Origin: Prionace glauca | Taxonomy: Eukaryota > Chordata > Chondrichthyes > Carcharhiniformes > Carcharhinidae | Direction of reading: 5' to 3' | DNA length: 64,000 nucleotides | Assembly (NCBI GenBank): GCA_037974335.1 | Contig: CM075760.1 | Span: 21,098,291-21,162,290 of the forward strand | Shown: positions 11,141 to 22,784 of the stretch, in pieces | Position numbering within the stretch: the stretch's first letter is position 1 | Layout of the letters: each line of letters begins with the position of its first letter | The notes under the pieces: generated by a model | Told to the model about the DNA's origin: nothing | Database searches by the model: none | Seen by the model: only the letters and a program-made list of their open reading frames with translations | Translations under genes and position numbers: made by a program

Positions 11141-11708
11141 CTTAAATATAAACGGCAGGTAAATGATGAAAGTAAAATTTAAGTGTGAATAAAATTGAAT
11201 GGACATACACACCGAGAACTATCACAATTCTCAAAACACCGCCAAACACGTTGAGAAACTGAATTAAGCTCATGATTTACTAAACATTTCCACTGTAAAT
11301 CAGCAAAGATTGGAAATTACATCCCAGATCTTAAACAGCAGCATTCATTGTTTACAGATCAGTCACCATCTGTGGGAAAAATCATTGACAGGGGAATGTT
11401 CCTCTATATCAGTCAAAACATTCTTCAATAAGGGTTCGTGGCAAATAGTTCAAAATGAACTGATTCTCAAGAAAACACCTTCAGTGCTTTCTGACATGGA
11501 CTCTCCAAGGAATACCAATAAGGATCAGGTGTGAAAATAGTTATGGAGATCTGTTACTGAGTGTCCTGAATTTAACAGGAGATATACATTGAAAATTAGA
11601 CATCAGAATGAATGAACAGTTTATGAAGGAGAACAAGGAAAAGAAAACAATGAGATTCCCTGGATAAATAAAGTAATCTAATTCCATTTCCTGGTCTCTG
11701 TCCCCCAG
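11141..11708. other. intron before TM exon, nothing recognised
   Basis: No repeat family or exon seen. It ends with the pyrimidine tract and CCCCCAG acceptor of TM1. Confidence 0.45.
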
Positions 11709-11836
11709 ACCCCACCGACCGCATCTGGATTGAAGACAGTGAGGATGATAACAGCAACATCTGGACAACCGCTTCCACATTCATCGTCCTGTTCTTCCTG
11801 AGCATTTTCTACAGCACTGCCGTCACTCTGGTGAAG
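11709..11836 (+). CDS. IGHM: IgM membrane exon TM1
   Basis: Encodes the extracellular linker, transmembrane helix and start of the cytoplasmic tail of membrane IgM (B-cell receptor form). The acceptor is CCCCCAG at 11702-11708 and the donor is GTGAGA at 11837. It joins phase 1 to the internal CH4 donor at 8093. The acidic linker reads [14 protein letters not shown], then about 24 hydrophobic residues with the polar, tyrosine-containing [10 protein letters not shown] segment known from mu chains, where it contacts the CD79 signalling pair. It ends LVK at a codon boundary. Confidence 0.93.
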
Positions 11837-11968
11837 GTGAGATGATTCAATTCACTCACATTTCAAACTGGCAGAATGGATTTGAAAAATCTCTCATTGT
11901 TTCACTGATTAAAAACATTAATGTCCCGCATCAGAAACATCTGCTTCAATATTGCCTCTATTTTACAG

Positions 11969-11977
11969 ATCAAATGA
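11969..11977 (+). CDS. IGHM: IgM membrane exon TM2, last codons
   Basis: After a TTTTACAG acceptor, ATC AAA TGA gives Ile-Lys-stop, so the cytoplasmic tail ends VKIK. This matches the very short tail of mu chains (KVK type). The exon continues as 3' UTR to the signals at 12423-12439. Confidence 0.85.
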   Translation: MK

Positions 11978-12422
11978 TGGGTTGAACTTTGGACATTGAA
12001 GATTTCCCTCAGCTGATTATAAAGATCTCTGGACGGCTCAACTACAATATCAGCTCTCCGTGACTGTATCAGTAAAATTCTCCCAGCTTATCATTCTGAA
12101 TCTGTAACTGAGGCTACCTTAGATTTTATTTCAGTTTTCAGTGTAAATTGTATGAGGCATTTTTGTTACAATGTAATTATGATAAATAGTTTCCCCGGAG
12201 TTCAAGTTTCATGTGTAAATAAGACACTTGTTTTATTTCTTATTCACATTTGTTAATTGTTCTTCCTATTAATGTCCTGTTTTCTATTTCTAGTGTATGT
12301 AACAGATGTACAAATATTGACGGATTCCCTGTGCATGTGTTCTATTTTCAATGTAAAGTTCGATCATTATCTTCACTTTTCTAACTTAAAAAAAAATCGT
12401 TGTAAAATCTCTGAATTTTTAA

Positions 12423-12439
12423 AATAAACATTGAATAAA
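12423..12439 (+). promoter_or_regulatory. polyadenylation signals for membrane IgM
   Basis: AATAAA at 12423-12428 and again at 12434-12439, about 450 bp after the TM2 stop. This sets the likely 3' end of the IgM gene near 12.45 kb. Confidence 0.75.
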
Positions 12440-12479
12440 AATTTAACCATCTCTGGTTTGGCTTAATTCCGTTCTCTAA

Positions 12480-13204
12480 AAGCCATCAACTCAGCTCCAT
12501 TTCCCTATTATAGAGTCCGCTCCCCACCCCCCCCCCCACCCCACAAACCCTACTTTCCCAGACAGGCATGTCCCCCCAGTCATGTGTGGGACGTGGCTGA
12601 ACTCAAGGCCCATCCGTGAAAGAGTCACTGCGCCACCCAGCGATCCGCCCAGCGATCCACACCTTCACCTCTGCCTTTTTATGATAAAATCCAGAGACAG
12701 AATGAGTGAACAATGAGGAGACATCGGTGATTTCATTCATAAATTAGTCCTTCACTGACGAGTTTCAGATAATTCTAAACAGCAAAGGCTCTGCTTCATC
12801 AGAGGCCGATGCAGGACAGTGCTGGGCAGGAAATAGTTCCCTTTACACTGCCCCTTAAAAACACTATCAGAGTCGATACAGCGTGGATTGAGAGAACGAA
12901 TCTCTGTACATTGTCCGATGAAACAATTTCAAGGCAGGCATACCACAAGCTAGATAGAGAACACATACAGAACAGAGGTGCAAACCAAGAGGTGAAGCAA
13001 AGAGACTGAGGTGTATTTCACATAAGCACATTATCGATGACAAATTTCCAAATTGTGACGAGTGTTATGGGATAATTTGAAGAGCCCAATACTGTCTTTA
13101 ACTACAGACAATATCAAACTCACGAGGCAGATAAACCTCCTCAACTCTCCGCGCAGGAGCAAGGCGCGAAATACAGGTGTCAGTACAAGTGGACAGTGTC
13201 ATGG
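12480..13204. other. intergenic, nothing recognised
   Basis: Starts with a C-rich run at about 12516-12543. No gene, and no repeat I can name. Confidence 0.45.
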
Positions 13205-13545
13205 ACACTGCCAAGCCTCAGGCCTGAAGCGGGGCTGAGTAACGAGGGGTTTGTAGGGGGAGGGGGCTGACAGGAGTGTCTGAGGTGGGAGTGGAACTAA
13301 GTGGGCTGTCTAAGTGGTGAGGGGTTGAGTTGGGTTCTGATGGTATGGGTGGTTGTGTGAGGAGACTGAGGAGGAGGTGGCTGAGTGGGGATCTGAGGGG
13401 GACAGGGTTAAGTAGGGTTTTGAGGGTGGGGCGGGTGAGTGAGGAGTCTGGGGGGGACTGGTGTGGGTGGGGTGCTGAGGGTGGGCAGGGCTGATTGAGG
13501 TGTCCGAGATTGAAAGAGGCTGAGTGGGTGTCTGAGGGAGAAGGA
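13205..13545. repeat. G-rich minisatellite
   Basis: Degenerate units of about 35-45 bp around GGGGTGCTGAGGGTGG and TGAGTGGGG. The long - strand frame here is low-complexity Pro/Ser/Leu. Confidence 0.7.
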
Positions 13546-13670
13546 GGCTTCCAGAGGGTTATGGGATAGGGTCTGGCTGGGACTATTGTGGCCCATTTGG
13601 ACTGGTGCAGGCCCGATGGGCCAAATAACTTCCTCCTGCACGGTTGTAATTCTATGATTCTATGATATAA
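13546..13670 (+). mobile_element. LINE 3' end fragment
   Basis: Ends with GGCCCGATGGGCC, TCCTGCAC and an ATTCTATGATTCTATGA tail, the usual CR1-like 3' end. Confidence 0.65.
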
Positions 13671-13805
13671 ACACGGATTGCTGCTGATTAACACGGGATG
13701 GAATTGTCCTCTCCTGCCCGTTATGATTCCCATGGCAGGCGAGACACAGATCATATAAAAGTCCGATAACCTCAGGCGGGGATTTTCTGGCATTGGAACA
13801 AACAC

Positions 13806-14860
13806 GGCCGGAAAATCATCGAGTCATTGAGGTTTACAGCATGGAAACAGGCCCTTCGGCCCAACTTGTCCATGCTGCCTTTTTTCATCCACCGCTAAGC
13901 TAGTCCCAATTGCCGGCATTTGACCCATGTTCATCTATCTTATCCATCTAACTGACATCATGTTTTTTCACTGTCAAAACTGTACACACCTCTACTCCCT
14001 CTGGCACCTTTTCCAGGCACTCACTAATCTGTATGTGAAACAATTGCCCACCCAGACCCATTTGCATCTTCTCCTCTCACCTTCGGCCTATTCCCTCGAG
14101 TTTTAGACTCCCCTACTTTTGGGAAAAGATATTGACTAACTAGCTGATCTGTGCCCCTCATTTTTTTGTAGACCTCCATAAGGTCACCCCTAGGCTTTCT
14201 ACACAGCCGGGAAAAAGTTCCAGTCTATCACGTTTCTCCTTAAAACACAAACAATCAAGTCCCTATACCCTCCTAGTGAATATTTTCTGAACTCTTTGTA
14301 GTTTAATAATATCCTTCCTGTAACAGGGTGACCAGAGCTGTACAGAGTATTCCGAGTGTGGCCTTACCAATGTCTTGTACAACTTCAACAAGTTGTCGCA
14401 ACTCCTTTATTCGCTGTTCTGACCAAGGAAACCAAGTATGCTGATTTCATTCCTCATAACTCAGCCCAACTATGACTCCACTTTCAAGGAGCTATGAACA
14501 TGTACCCTCCCAGATTTCTTGGTTCTCGAACCGTCCCCAATGCCTTAGCATTAAGTAAGTGCTGCCCTGGTTCGATCTATCAAATGCATCACCTCGCATT
14601 CATCTAAATTAAACTCCATCTGTCATTCATCAATCCACTGGCCCAATTGATCAAGATCCCATTACAATTAGAGATAACCTTTTTTTCACTATCCACTATG
14701 CCACCAATCTTGGTGTCAACTGAAAACTTAGTAACCATGCCTCCTAAATTCTCATCCAAATTATTAATATAAATGACAAATCACAATGGACCCACCCATG
14801 GTGCCGGAAGTCACAAGTTAATTTCTCCAAGATTTTGGGTTCAGACTTTCCCCATTTCTT
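13806..14860 (-). mobile_element. CR1-type LINE, diverged
   Basis: Reverse-oriented 3' half of a CR1-like element: the tail side starts GAGGTTTACAGCATGG and GGCCCTTCGGCCCAAC, followed by the C-terminal reverse-transcriptase region up to the part that would encode the FADDTK motif region. Many stops, so it is old. The copies at 32224-32755 and 53515-55245 belong to the same family. Confidence 0.8.
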
Positions 14861-15299
14861 TCACTGATGCGATGCTGACAGCTCTACATTTCCAGATTTA
14901 AAATGTTTTCCCTTACGGACAGGCTGGGGGGACTTTTGCATAATGTGTTCCTTTTTTTGTCACAATCCCATATCCCAGCAACATTGAAAGATACTGGTCA
15001 ACCCTTCCGGCATTTCCAAAATTCCTTCCATTAGGAACGATCACACAGACCCAGAATTATTTTGTGATGCATTGACAAAAATATGTTTTGAATGGAAAAT
15101 ATTAACCTGTTTGTTCAGTGACTGTAATTAACGTCGGAATTAATTCAACCAGTACTAATCGTGTCTCTGGAGCATTCCCATCCAGGCTTCATAAAGGAGT
15201 TATGCACGGTGTCTTTGGGAGTGTCACAGTGATAAGCGGCTCCACAGAGAGGGAGTCGAGGGATCAACATTGGGAGAAAGAAATTGCAAGCTTTCTGCA

Positions 15300-15516
15300 A
15301 TGGACCTGAATCCAGGAAAAGTAGATCTGGACGTTCCCATACTGGTTCTGCATCTGAGGGGCAGAGATCTGAATGTTACAACAATTGAGAGGAGTTTATA
15401 CTCGATACTTTACAGGCTTTCTCTAGATTGGCTGCCTACAATTCATCGTGTTGAATATGTCCTGAAACTGATTCGATACTTTTACTATCCAATCCTGGCT
15501 ATTGTTGGTGTCCCCG
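15300..15516 (+). CDS. GPR139-like class-A GPCR, exon 1
   Basis: First coding exon of a rhodopsin-family receptor. The ATG at 15300 is the first in-frame start I trust; 72 codons plus one base run to a GTAAGT donor at 15517. The end reads YYPILAIVGVP, the start of TM1 and the standard exon-1 end of shark GPR139-like receptors. The split Gly/Val codon joins exon 2 at 20842 to give GVPVNIMIIVTL. The preceding extracellular region (about 55 residues, one NVT sequon) is longer than in many family members, so an internal or alternative upstream start remains possible. No promoter seen. Confidence 0.8.
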
Positions 15517-15904
15517 GTAAGTTTCTCCACTGATTATGAATGATGTAGCCCGTGTTTAACTCTGCCACTCTTGCCGTATGCTCTACCCTGTTTGCAACTG
15601 TTGCTTGTGGTCTGAGTCCTTATTGAGTTATCACATCTGGAAAGCGCGGATCACTACGTTAAAGATGCCTGTGTTGTGAAGTTGTGTTTGTAAAGATGTA
15701 AAAGATGTTTAGAAAGATGAAAAAGAATTGCAAAAACCGGTAGGAGCGGGGAAAAGTGTGCGATCACTTTAAAAATGTTATTTTCTTTGACGCTAATATG
15801 TTTAAACTGCAGAATGCACAGAAACTCTAAGTTGCAACACTTATTCCAGAGGCCAAAAACATAGGGGCTGTTTTGGTAACCGGCACAGCAGGTTTTGCAT
15901 TGTG

Positions 15905-16735
15905 GTCAGCACAGTATGAAATCTCACAACACCAGGTTAATGTCCAACAGACTTATTTGGTACCATGAGCTTTTGGAATTTTGCTGTTTCTTCAGGCGTG
16001 TGAAGAGCTATATTCAAAAACGGAACATATAAAGACACAAACTCAATTAACAAAATAATGGTTGGAATGTGAGTCTTTTCAGGTAAGCAAGTCTGAAAGA
16101 CACAGACAATGTGAGTGGAGAAAGGGTTAAGCATAGGTTAAAGGGGTGTGTATTGTCTCCAGCCAGGGCAGTGAGTGAGATTTCGCAAATCCAGGCAAGT
16201 TGTGGGGGTTACAGATAGTGTGACATCAACATAAGATCCCAGTTGAGGCCATCCTCAGGTGTGAGGGACTTGGCTATCAGTCTCTGTTCAGCGAACCTGC
16301 ACTGTCGTGTGTCATGAAGGTCGCCTTGGAGAATGCGTACGTGAAGATCAGAGGCTGGGTGTCCATGAGTGTTGAAGTATTCCCCAACTGGGATACTCCT
16401 GGTGATCGACAACCTGGGTTTGCAAAATCTCACTAACTTCCCTGACTGGAGACAATACACATCTCTTTAACCTGTGTTTGGCCATCTCTCCACTCACATT
16501 GTCTGTACCTTTAAGACTTGATTATCTCTATAGACTCACATTCCAACCACTATTGTGTAAATTGAGTTTGTGTCTTTATATGCCCTGTTTGTGAACAGAA
16601 CTTCCACTCACCTGATGATGGGACAGCTCTCCAAAAGCTTGTGCTACCAAATGAACCTGTTGGACTTGAACCTGGTGTTGTGAGAATTCTTACTGTGCTT
16701 ACCCCAGTCCAACGCGAGCATCTCCACATCATAGT
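15905..16735 (-). mobile_element. Penelope-like element with GIY-YIG remnant and inverted ends
   Basis: The - strand encodes the C-terminal part of a GIY-YIG-type nuclease domain (GHPASDLHVRILQGDLHD, then EQRLIAK and LTPEDGLN, at about 16209-16400). The two ends are inverted copies of each other: CAACACCAGGTTAATGTCCA at the left, and the reverse complement ending near 16735 in ACCCCAGTCCAACGCG. Reverse transcriptase is missing. Penelope-like elements are known for a GIY-YIG domain and for terminal repeats in either orientation, hence the call. It is broken and lies inside the GPCR intron. Confidence 0.7.
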
Positions 16736-16739
16736 TTTG

Positions 16740-17190
16740 CATTATGCCAGCTGATGTATTTAAATAAAACACACAGCTAAAAGGGACCTATTTGAAGTTA
16801 TTGTTGTTGCCAACCTCAAGCCAATCTGAGTCCAGGGTTGTTGACAGGTCATTAGGATTATATAAAAAAAACACAGAACTGCCTTCAGGGCAGATCCACC
16901 AGTGCTTGAGCCAGGAGTACAACCAGAAGCAGAGCCCGATCACCTGAAGCAGTTAGATTTCAGACAGCCATGGAGAGAGATTACTTCTCTCAATGGGTGG
17001 TGAATCTGTTGAATTAATTATCGGAGAGCGGTGGACGTTAGGACTTGATGAACTTAAGGAGACAGACAGAACTTTGAATATTAATGGATTAGAGCATGGA
17101 CTGGGGGTGCGGTTCGTAGTGGAGGGCAGCACTGCTTGGGAATGGGAAGGGAGGGAGGGGGCTGGGTAGTATCGTACTTGGTGTGCCCCT
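16740..17190. other. GPCR intron, nothing recognised
   Basis: No exon and no nameable repeat. Confidence 0.45.
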
Positions 17191-17194
17191 GATC

Positions 17195-18400
17195 GAACAT
17201 AGAACACTACAGCACAAACAGGCCCTTCGGCCCACAAGTTGTGCCGATCACATCCATACCTACCAAGCCATAGAATTATCTGTAACTTCCAATGCCATTA
17301 GATCCCATATACTCATCCAGAAGTCTTTTAAATGACCCCAGCGAGTTCCCCTCTACCACCACTGACGGCAGCCGATTCCACTCACTCACCACCCTCTGAG
17401 TGAAAAACTTACCCCGAACATCTCCACTGTACTTGCTTCCCAGCACCTTAAACCTGTGTCCTCTCGTATCAACCATTTCAACCGTGGGAAATAGCCTCCG
17501 AGAATCCACCCTATCTATTCCTCTCAACATTTTACAAAACTTCTATAAGGTCGCCTCTCAACCTTTGTCTCTCCAGGGAGAAGAGACCTAGCTCCCTCAA
17601 CCTATCTTCATAAGGCATGCCTCCCAATCCAGGCAATGTCCTTGTAAATCTTCTCTGCACCCTCTCAATAGCTTCCACATCCTTCCTGTAGTAAGCCGAC
17701 CAGAACTGCACACAGTACTCCAAGTGGGGTCTGACAAGGGTCCTATAAAGTTGCAGCATTACCTCCTGACTCCTAAACTCAATGCCTCGATTAATGAAGG
17801 CCAGTACACCATCCACCTGCGAGGCCTATTTAAGAGTCCTACGGACCCAGACCCCAAGATCCTTCTGCCGTTCAACCCTTCAGCTGAGACTGCTACCCTT
17901 GACATTGCACTCCTGCATCCTTTTGGTCCTGCCAAAATGGACCACTACACATTTATCCGTGTTGAAGTCCAGCTGCCACTTCTCCGCCCAGTCTTGCATC
18001 CTATTTATGTCACGCTGCAACTTCTGACATCCCTCCAGACTATCCACAACACCACCAACTTTCGTATCGTCGGCGAACTTCCTAACCCATCCCTCCACTT
18101 CCTCATCTAGGTCATTTATGAAAATGACAAACAGCAAGGGTCCAAGAATAGATCCCTGGGGCACTCCACTGGTGACCGACCTCCATGCAGAAAAAGACCC
18201 ATCCACAATCACTCTCTGCCTTCTGCAGGCAAGCCACTTCTGGGTCCACAAAGCCAAAGCCCCTTGGATCCCATGCCCTCTCACCTTCGCAAGAAATCTT
18301 GCATGGGGGACCTTATCAAACACCTTGCTATAGTCCATGTAAACCACATCCGCCATTCTTCCTTCATCAATGTGTCCAGCCAAGATAGTTAAGGGTTTAC
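17195..18400 (-). mobile_element. CR1-type LINE, RT domain to 3' end
   Basis: Reverse-oriented. From the tail (AACATAGAACACTACAGC at about 17198) inward it encodes the reverse-transcriptase C-terminus, then the catalytic region with FADDTKVGG and GVPQGSILGPLLF, reaching MDYSKVFDKVPH. Only a few frame breaks separate the three open segments, so it is moderately young. It has no endonuclease and is 5' truncated. It sits in the GPCR intron. Confidence 0.92.
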
Positions 18401-19678
18401 TTGGCAATTGTCCAGAAGACGTATTCCACTGGGAAGCTGTGCTGTGCCTGCTACCATCTGGCCAACTTACATCAGATCATAGATTCACAGAAAACAAAAT
18501 AGAGGGGATAAGCTCGAGTGACTTCGGGTTTTATTTTAAAGGTGCAGGCTATACGGACACGGTAATGACATCTGCGGACCTGTTGCGGAGATAGGTGAAC
18601 TGTAGTGGATCCAAGCAATCTGGGAGGTTGGAACTGATTCTTGCCATAACTAACGTCCTGGTGCATCATATAATATTGGACAAATGTGTCACTGGAGAAT
18701 AGTCATTAAGGCAGGCTGCTTGGTTTTTCTTTGGCAGCGGCCTTGGTTTGAGTTTTTTTTTTACTTGGCGCATGGATCAGCGACTTTCCGACTGAGAGAG
18801 GACTCACTGCACTTCCCTGGTTCAGTAGGCAGCAAAAGATAATACACTGGGCACTTTGAAAGGTAGCTATACACTGAACCCTGATGCTTTGAAAGCAAAC
18901 CCTCTGTGTCATTCGAGTGTGAGATTATTATTTCTTCCAGTGTTGTGCGTTCAGTGGCCACAATGCTGTGGTCTCCCCTACAGGATATAATCATTTGTAA
19001 ATATTATAGAGATTCTGAACGGTCGAGGCATTAGGATCTCTCTCTGCCAACTGCTGGTAGTGTCCAGAGGAAAGGGTAAAACCAGCACTGTTTGGTAGCA
19101 GCTCTGCTGCAGGGCTTGTCAGTAGCTATCTGAAAGGTGACAGATTACTGCTTACAGGACTCCACTCTGAATTTTCTGTCAGAGTTACCTCCACAGCCTT
19201 CTCACACTCCAAATCCCCCATAAGGTAGAAAGACTATTTACCTAGAGCTGAGTGAGGGTCAATTTTGAGGACACCCGGAAAACTCTTTCCAAAATGTACA
19301 CCATTTTGTACCTAACATGGAGCATCATATTGGCACAGTGGTGTTAGTGCGAGTGGGTGAAACGACTATTATGGACTCAGGGTGTAGTTCAATAACGGCA
19401 CAGCTTTATTTTCTTTTTCGTCGACGGAGGCACAGTCAGGTCATACAATCAGACTGTCCCGAAAGCATACTAAACACCCACCGTATCGGGCCACAGTTAT
19501 ACCTGATCTTCGGTGTAGTATGCGATTCAAATGTTAATACTTTATTTACAGTATTTGACTTCAGCCATCCTGTCTTGATGTTTTCGAGTGTTGGGGCAAT
19601 TCTTTTAAGTGTGTGTTAATCATTTTTGTCTGATTGGTTATTAATGGTCTAGAATCTCAGAGGTTTGAACCATTAGGT
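18401..19678. other. GPCR intron, nothing recognised
   Basis: About 1.3 kb with no exon, RNA gene or repeat I can name. Confidence 0.45.
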
Positions 19679-19679
19679 G

Positions 19680-20240
19680 TAGAACATAAAACATAGAACA
19701 CTACAGCACAAACAGGCCCTTCGGCCCACGAGTTGCACCGATCACATCAACACCTACCAACCTACAGACCTATCTATAACCCTCAATCTCATTAAACCCC
19801 ATATACTCATCCAGAAGTCTTTTAAAAGACCCCAGCGAGTTCGCCTCCACAACCACTGACGGCAGCCGATTCCATTCACTCACCACCCTCTGAGTGAAAA
19901 ACTTACCCCTAACATCACTTCTGAACTTCCCTCCCTGTACCTTAAATCTGAGTCCTCTTGTAGCAACCATTTCAACCCGGGGAAATAGCCTCTGGGAGTC
20001 CACCCTATCTATTCCTCTAAACATTTTGTAAATTTCTATCAGGTCGCCTCTCAACCTTCATCTCTCCAGGGAAAAGAGTCCCAGCTTCCTCAACCTAACT
20101 TCATAAGGCATGCCTCCCAGTCTAGGCAACATCCTTGTAAATCTCCTCTGTACCCTCTCAATAGCTTCTACATCTTTCCTATAGTGAGGCGACCAGAACT
20201 GCGCACAATACTCTAAATGAGGCCTGACAAGGGTCTTCTA
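19680..20240 (-). mobile_element. CR1-type LINE 3' end
   Basis: Same subfamily as 1-552, in reverse. It has the AACATAGAACACTACAGC tail side and the C-terminal RT region (FFTQRVVSEWNRLP and GSFKRLLDEYMG on the - strand). Confidence 0.9.
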
Positions 20241-20554
20241 AAATGTGTCATTGATCTCCAAAGATGTTTAAAGGGCCAGGGACGTTTCCTTAACTATGCT
20301 AATTTTAGGTGTCTCCATGGGTTGTTTGACTGTTTTAGAAGTGCTGATTTTGATGGGGTGGGATTTTTAAAAAACAATTTACTTCCTGTAGGTGCCATCC
20401 TGTCCAGCTTCCCTTGTGTGCTCACCCTCATTTGCATTCTAAAAGTATGCTCTTGCCTACTGATCGGTGTCTGTTCCTTTGTGAATTTTGTGGAGAGGCT
20501 CTGAGTGTAATTTTACTCTGCCTCCATATTTTGTGCCCAATTTCATAAAATCTG

Positions 20555-20730
20555 CTGTTGGATAACAGTGGTTCGCAGTGCTGACTCACAGCATCAGAAA
20601 TCTGGGTTCAATTCCAGGCTTGGGTCACTGTTTGTGTTGAGTTTGGACCTTATCTCCGTGTCTGCATGGGTTTCCTCCAGATGCTCCACTTTCCTCTCAC
20701 ACTCCAAAAGATGTGCTGGATTATAAAAAA
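20555..20730 (+). repeat. tRNA-headed SINE, partial
   Basis: Contains the head words GGTTCAATTCCAGGC and GGGTCACTGT and the body words GCATGGGTTTCCTCC and AAAGATGTGCTGG of the shark SINE complete at 32955-33262. The 3' part is missing. Confidence 0.75.
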
Positions 20731-20841
20731 AAACTCATTCAGTGTGTGTGCACATTTAAAAAATTGTTGAACCTGCAGTTTAAATGGTAACTTATTCCCC
20801 TGATTCATGTCTAATTTTATTCCTTACTTCCTTCCTGGCAG

Positions 20842-21743
20842 TGAACATAATGATAATTGTGACGTTGATGAGCAGAAACTGTGGTTTGTCCAAATGTATC
20901 ACTCGTTACCTGGTGGCCATGTCAGCGGGAGATCTGCTCGTCATTATCCTCGACCTGATATTGAGACACATTCCCATTGTGTATTGGGAACACTTTTATT
21001 TCCTACTGTCATTCCCCGTGTGTAACATCCACGCCGTCCTGCTTTATGCAGCCACTGACTGTTCCGTCTGGTTCACCGTCACTTTCACCTTTGATCGATT
21101 TGTGGCCATTTGCTGCTCGAAGCTGAAAAGTAAATATTGCACTGAGAAATCAGCAGCTGTGGTTCTGGGAACAGTGACAGTGCTGAGCTGTTTAAAAAAT
21201 GTTTCCTGGTATTTTATGTTATTAAATCGATATGGGTTGATGAACAATCCCTGGTTTTGTGGTTTCTCATGGGAAGCTGCAGAATCTCCGGTCTGGGGAA
21301 CAATCGAGTTCCTCCACAACATTCTAACCCCGTGTGTCCCATTCGTCCTGATTCTGCTGCTCAATGCTCTCATCGTCAGACACATTTTTGTGAGCAGCAG
21401 AGCCCGCAGGAGACTCCGGGCTCACAGCAGTGGGGAGACCCCAAGTGACCCAGAGATGGAGAGTCGAAGAAAATCCATCACTTTACTGTTTGTTATCTCA
21501 GCCAATTTCATCCTCTTATGGTCGACATTAATGGTTTATACCATATGGATTCGGATGTATAATTTGGGCTATCAATCAGTAAGGTTACATCTTTTTGTTT
21601 TGGAATTGGGCTTTATGCTGCAACTCACAAGTTGCTGCACAAATACAGCCATTTACGCTGTGACACAGACTCACTTCAGACAGCAGTTAAAAGATCTCCT
21701 GAAATACCCCCTTACTGCAATGCTTCAACTCAATAAACCCTGA
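20842..21743 (+). CDS. GPR139-like class-A GPCR, exon 2
   Basis: Main exon, carrying the rest of TM1 through TM7 and the stop at 21741-21743. The acceptor is TTCCTGGCAG ending at 20841; the upstream ATG at 20784 is intronic. With exon 1 the protein is about 372 residues. TM2 region reads CGLSKCITRYLVAMSAGDLL, the signature of GPR139-like receptors. The DRY motif appears as FDRFVAIC after TM3, and NPxxY as NTAIYAV in TM7. A Cys before TM3 (FPVCNIHAV) and one in the second extracellular loop (NPWFCGFSW) can form the conserved disulfide. The third intracellular loop is short and basic (SSRARRRLRAHS). No breaks. The ligand is unknown. Shark genomes carry many such genes. An AATAAA at 21732 overlaps the last codons, so the true poly(A) site is uncertain. 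Confidence 0.9.
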
Positions 21744-21829
21744 CAGGAAACTGCAACCACAAGTTCCATGACTGTTTCTGTTGCAATTCATATTGAAAAC
21801 AAAACACCCTTGCAGAAGCAGAAATAGTT

Positions 21830-22243
21830 ACAGGTAGAGAGAGAGGGGACAATATTAACAACAATGAGAGTGATAGAGAGAGAGATTGGCAGAGAGAGGG
21901 AAAAACACAAAGAAAGAGTTTCTAACAGGGACAGAGAAAGAAACAGACAGAGAGAGAGAAAGAACAGAAACAGAGAGAGACTCTTACAGAGCGAGAGAGA
22001 CAGGGATAGAGAGTGGAGAAAATGATGAAGGTGATATACAGAGAAGGAGAAAGAGAGACAGAAGAAGACAAACTGGGGGTTGTAATAAAAGAGGGAAAGG
22101 GAGAGGAAGGGAAAATGGGAGACAAAAAGTGGGGCAAAGGGAAATAGCCAGAGGCAGAAAGAAACAGATATAGAGACAGAGAGCGGAAATGAATGGGAAA
22201 CAGTGAGACTGAATGAGTATAATGGAAATAACAAGAACAAAAG

Positions 22244-22301
<58 letters not shown>

Positions 22302-22325
22302 GCACAGAAAGTGACGGAGAGACAT
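21830..22325. repeat. GA-rich tract with (GT)n(GA)n
   Basis: Purine-rich GAGAGA-type sequence for about 400 bp, then an uninterrupted (GT)n and (GA)n block at 22245-22300. It starts about 90 bp after the GPCR stop. Confidence 0.85.
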
Positions 22326-22529
22326 ATTTAAAGACTTTACCGATAACCATCAGGTGGAGTTATTGGAATATGAGCTCCCTGATTGAGGCAGTTAATGCTG
22401 TCCACTCCAGGAGCTCTGCAGATGTATATAATATGGAGTGTCTTGGTTACCAGAACTCAGGATGTGTACACTTAGGATGTGGACAGGTGGTTTTATCACT
22501 CGACTATTAATACAGAAACTCAGCTAATG

Positions 22530-22780
22530 TATTGGGCATCCGGGTTCCAATCTCGTCACAGCAGATGGTGGAATTTGAATAAATAGATCAGGAGTTTAGA
22601 ATCCGCTGGTGACCATAAAAAAATTGTTGATTGTCGGGAAAACCCCAACTGGTTCACCAATGTCCCAGGAAAGGAAATCTGTTGTCCTTCCGTGGTCAGG
22701 CCTAACCGTGACTCCAGGGCCGCAACAATGTGGTTGACACTTAATTGCCCTCTGAACACGGGTGACTAGGAGGCCGAGTC
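22530..22780 (-). repeat. interspersed repeat family R1
   Basis: Reverse copy of the repeat described at 5920-6215 (GGAATTTGAATAAAT, CTGGTTCACCAATGTCC and GGAAATCTG words). Confidence 0.6.
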
Positions 22781-22784
22781 GCGA

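Noticed and set aside
13218-13805. 195-codon - strand Pro/Ser/Leu frame
   Set aside because: G-rich minisatellite in reverse plus a LINE 3' end; no family feature.
20784-20841. ATG upstream of GPCR exon 2 as the gene start
   Set aside because: A good acceptor at 20841 and an exon 1 with the matching phase and the family-typical YYPILAIVGVP end show that this part is intron.
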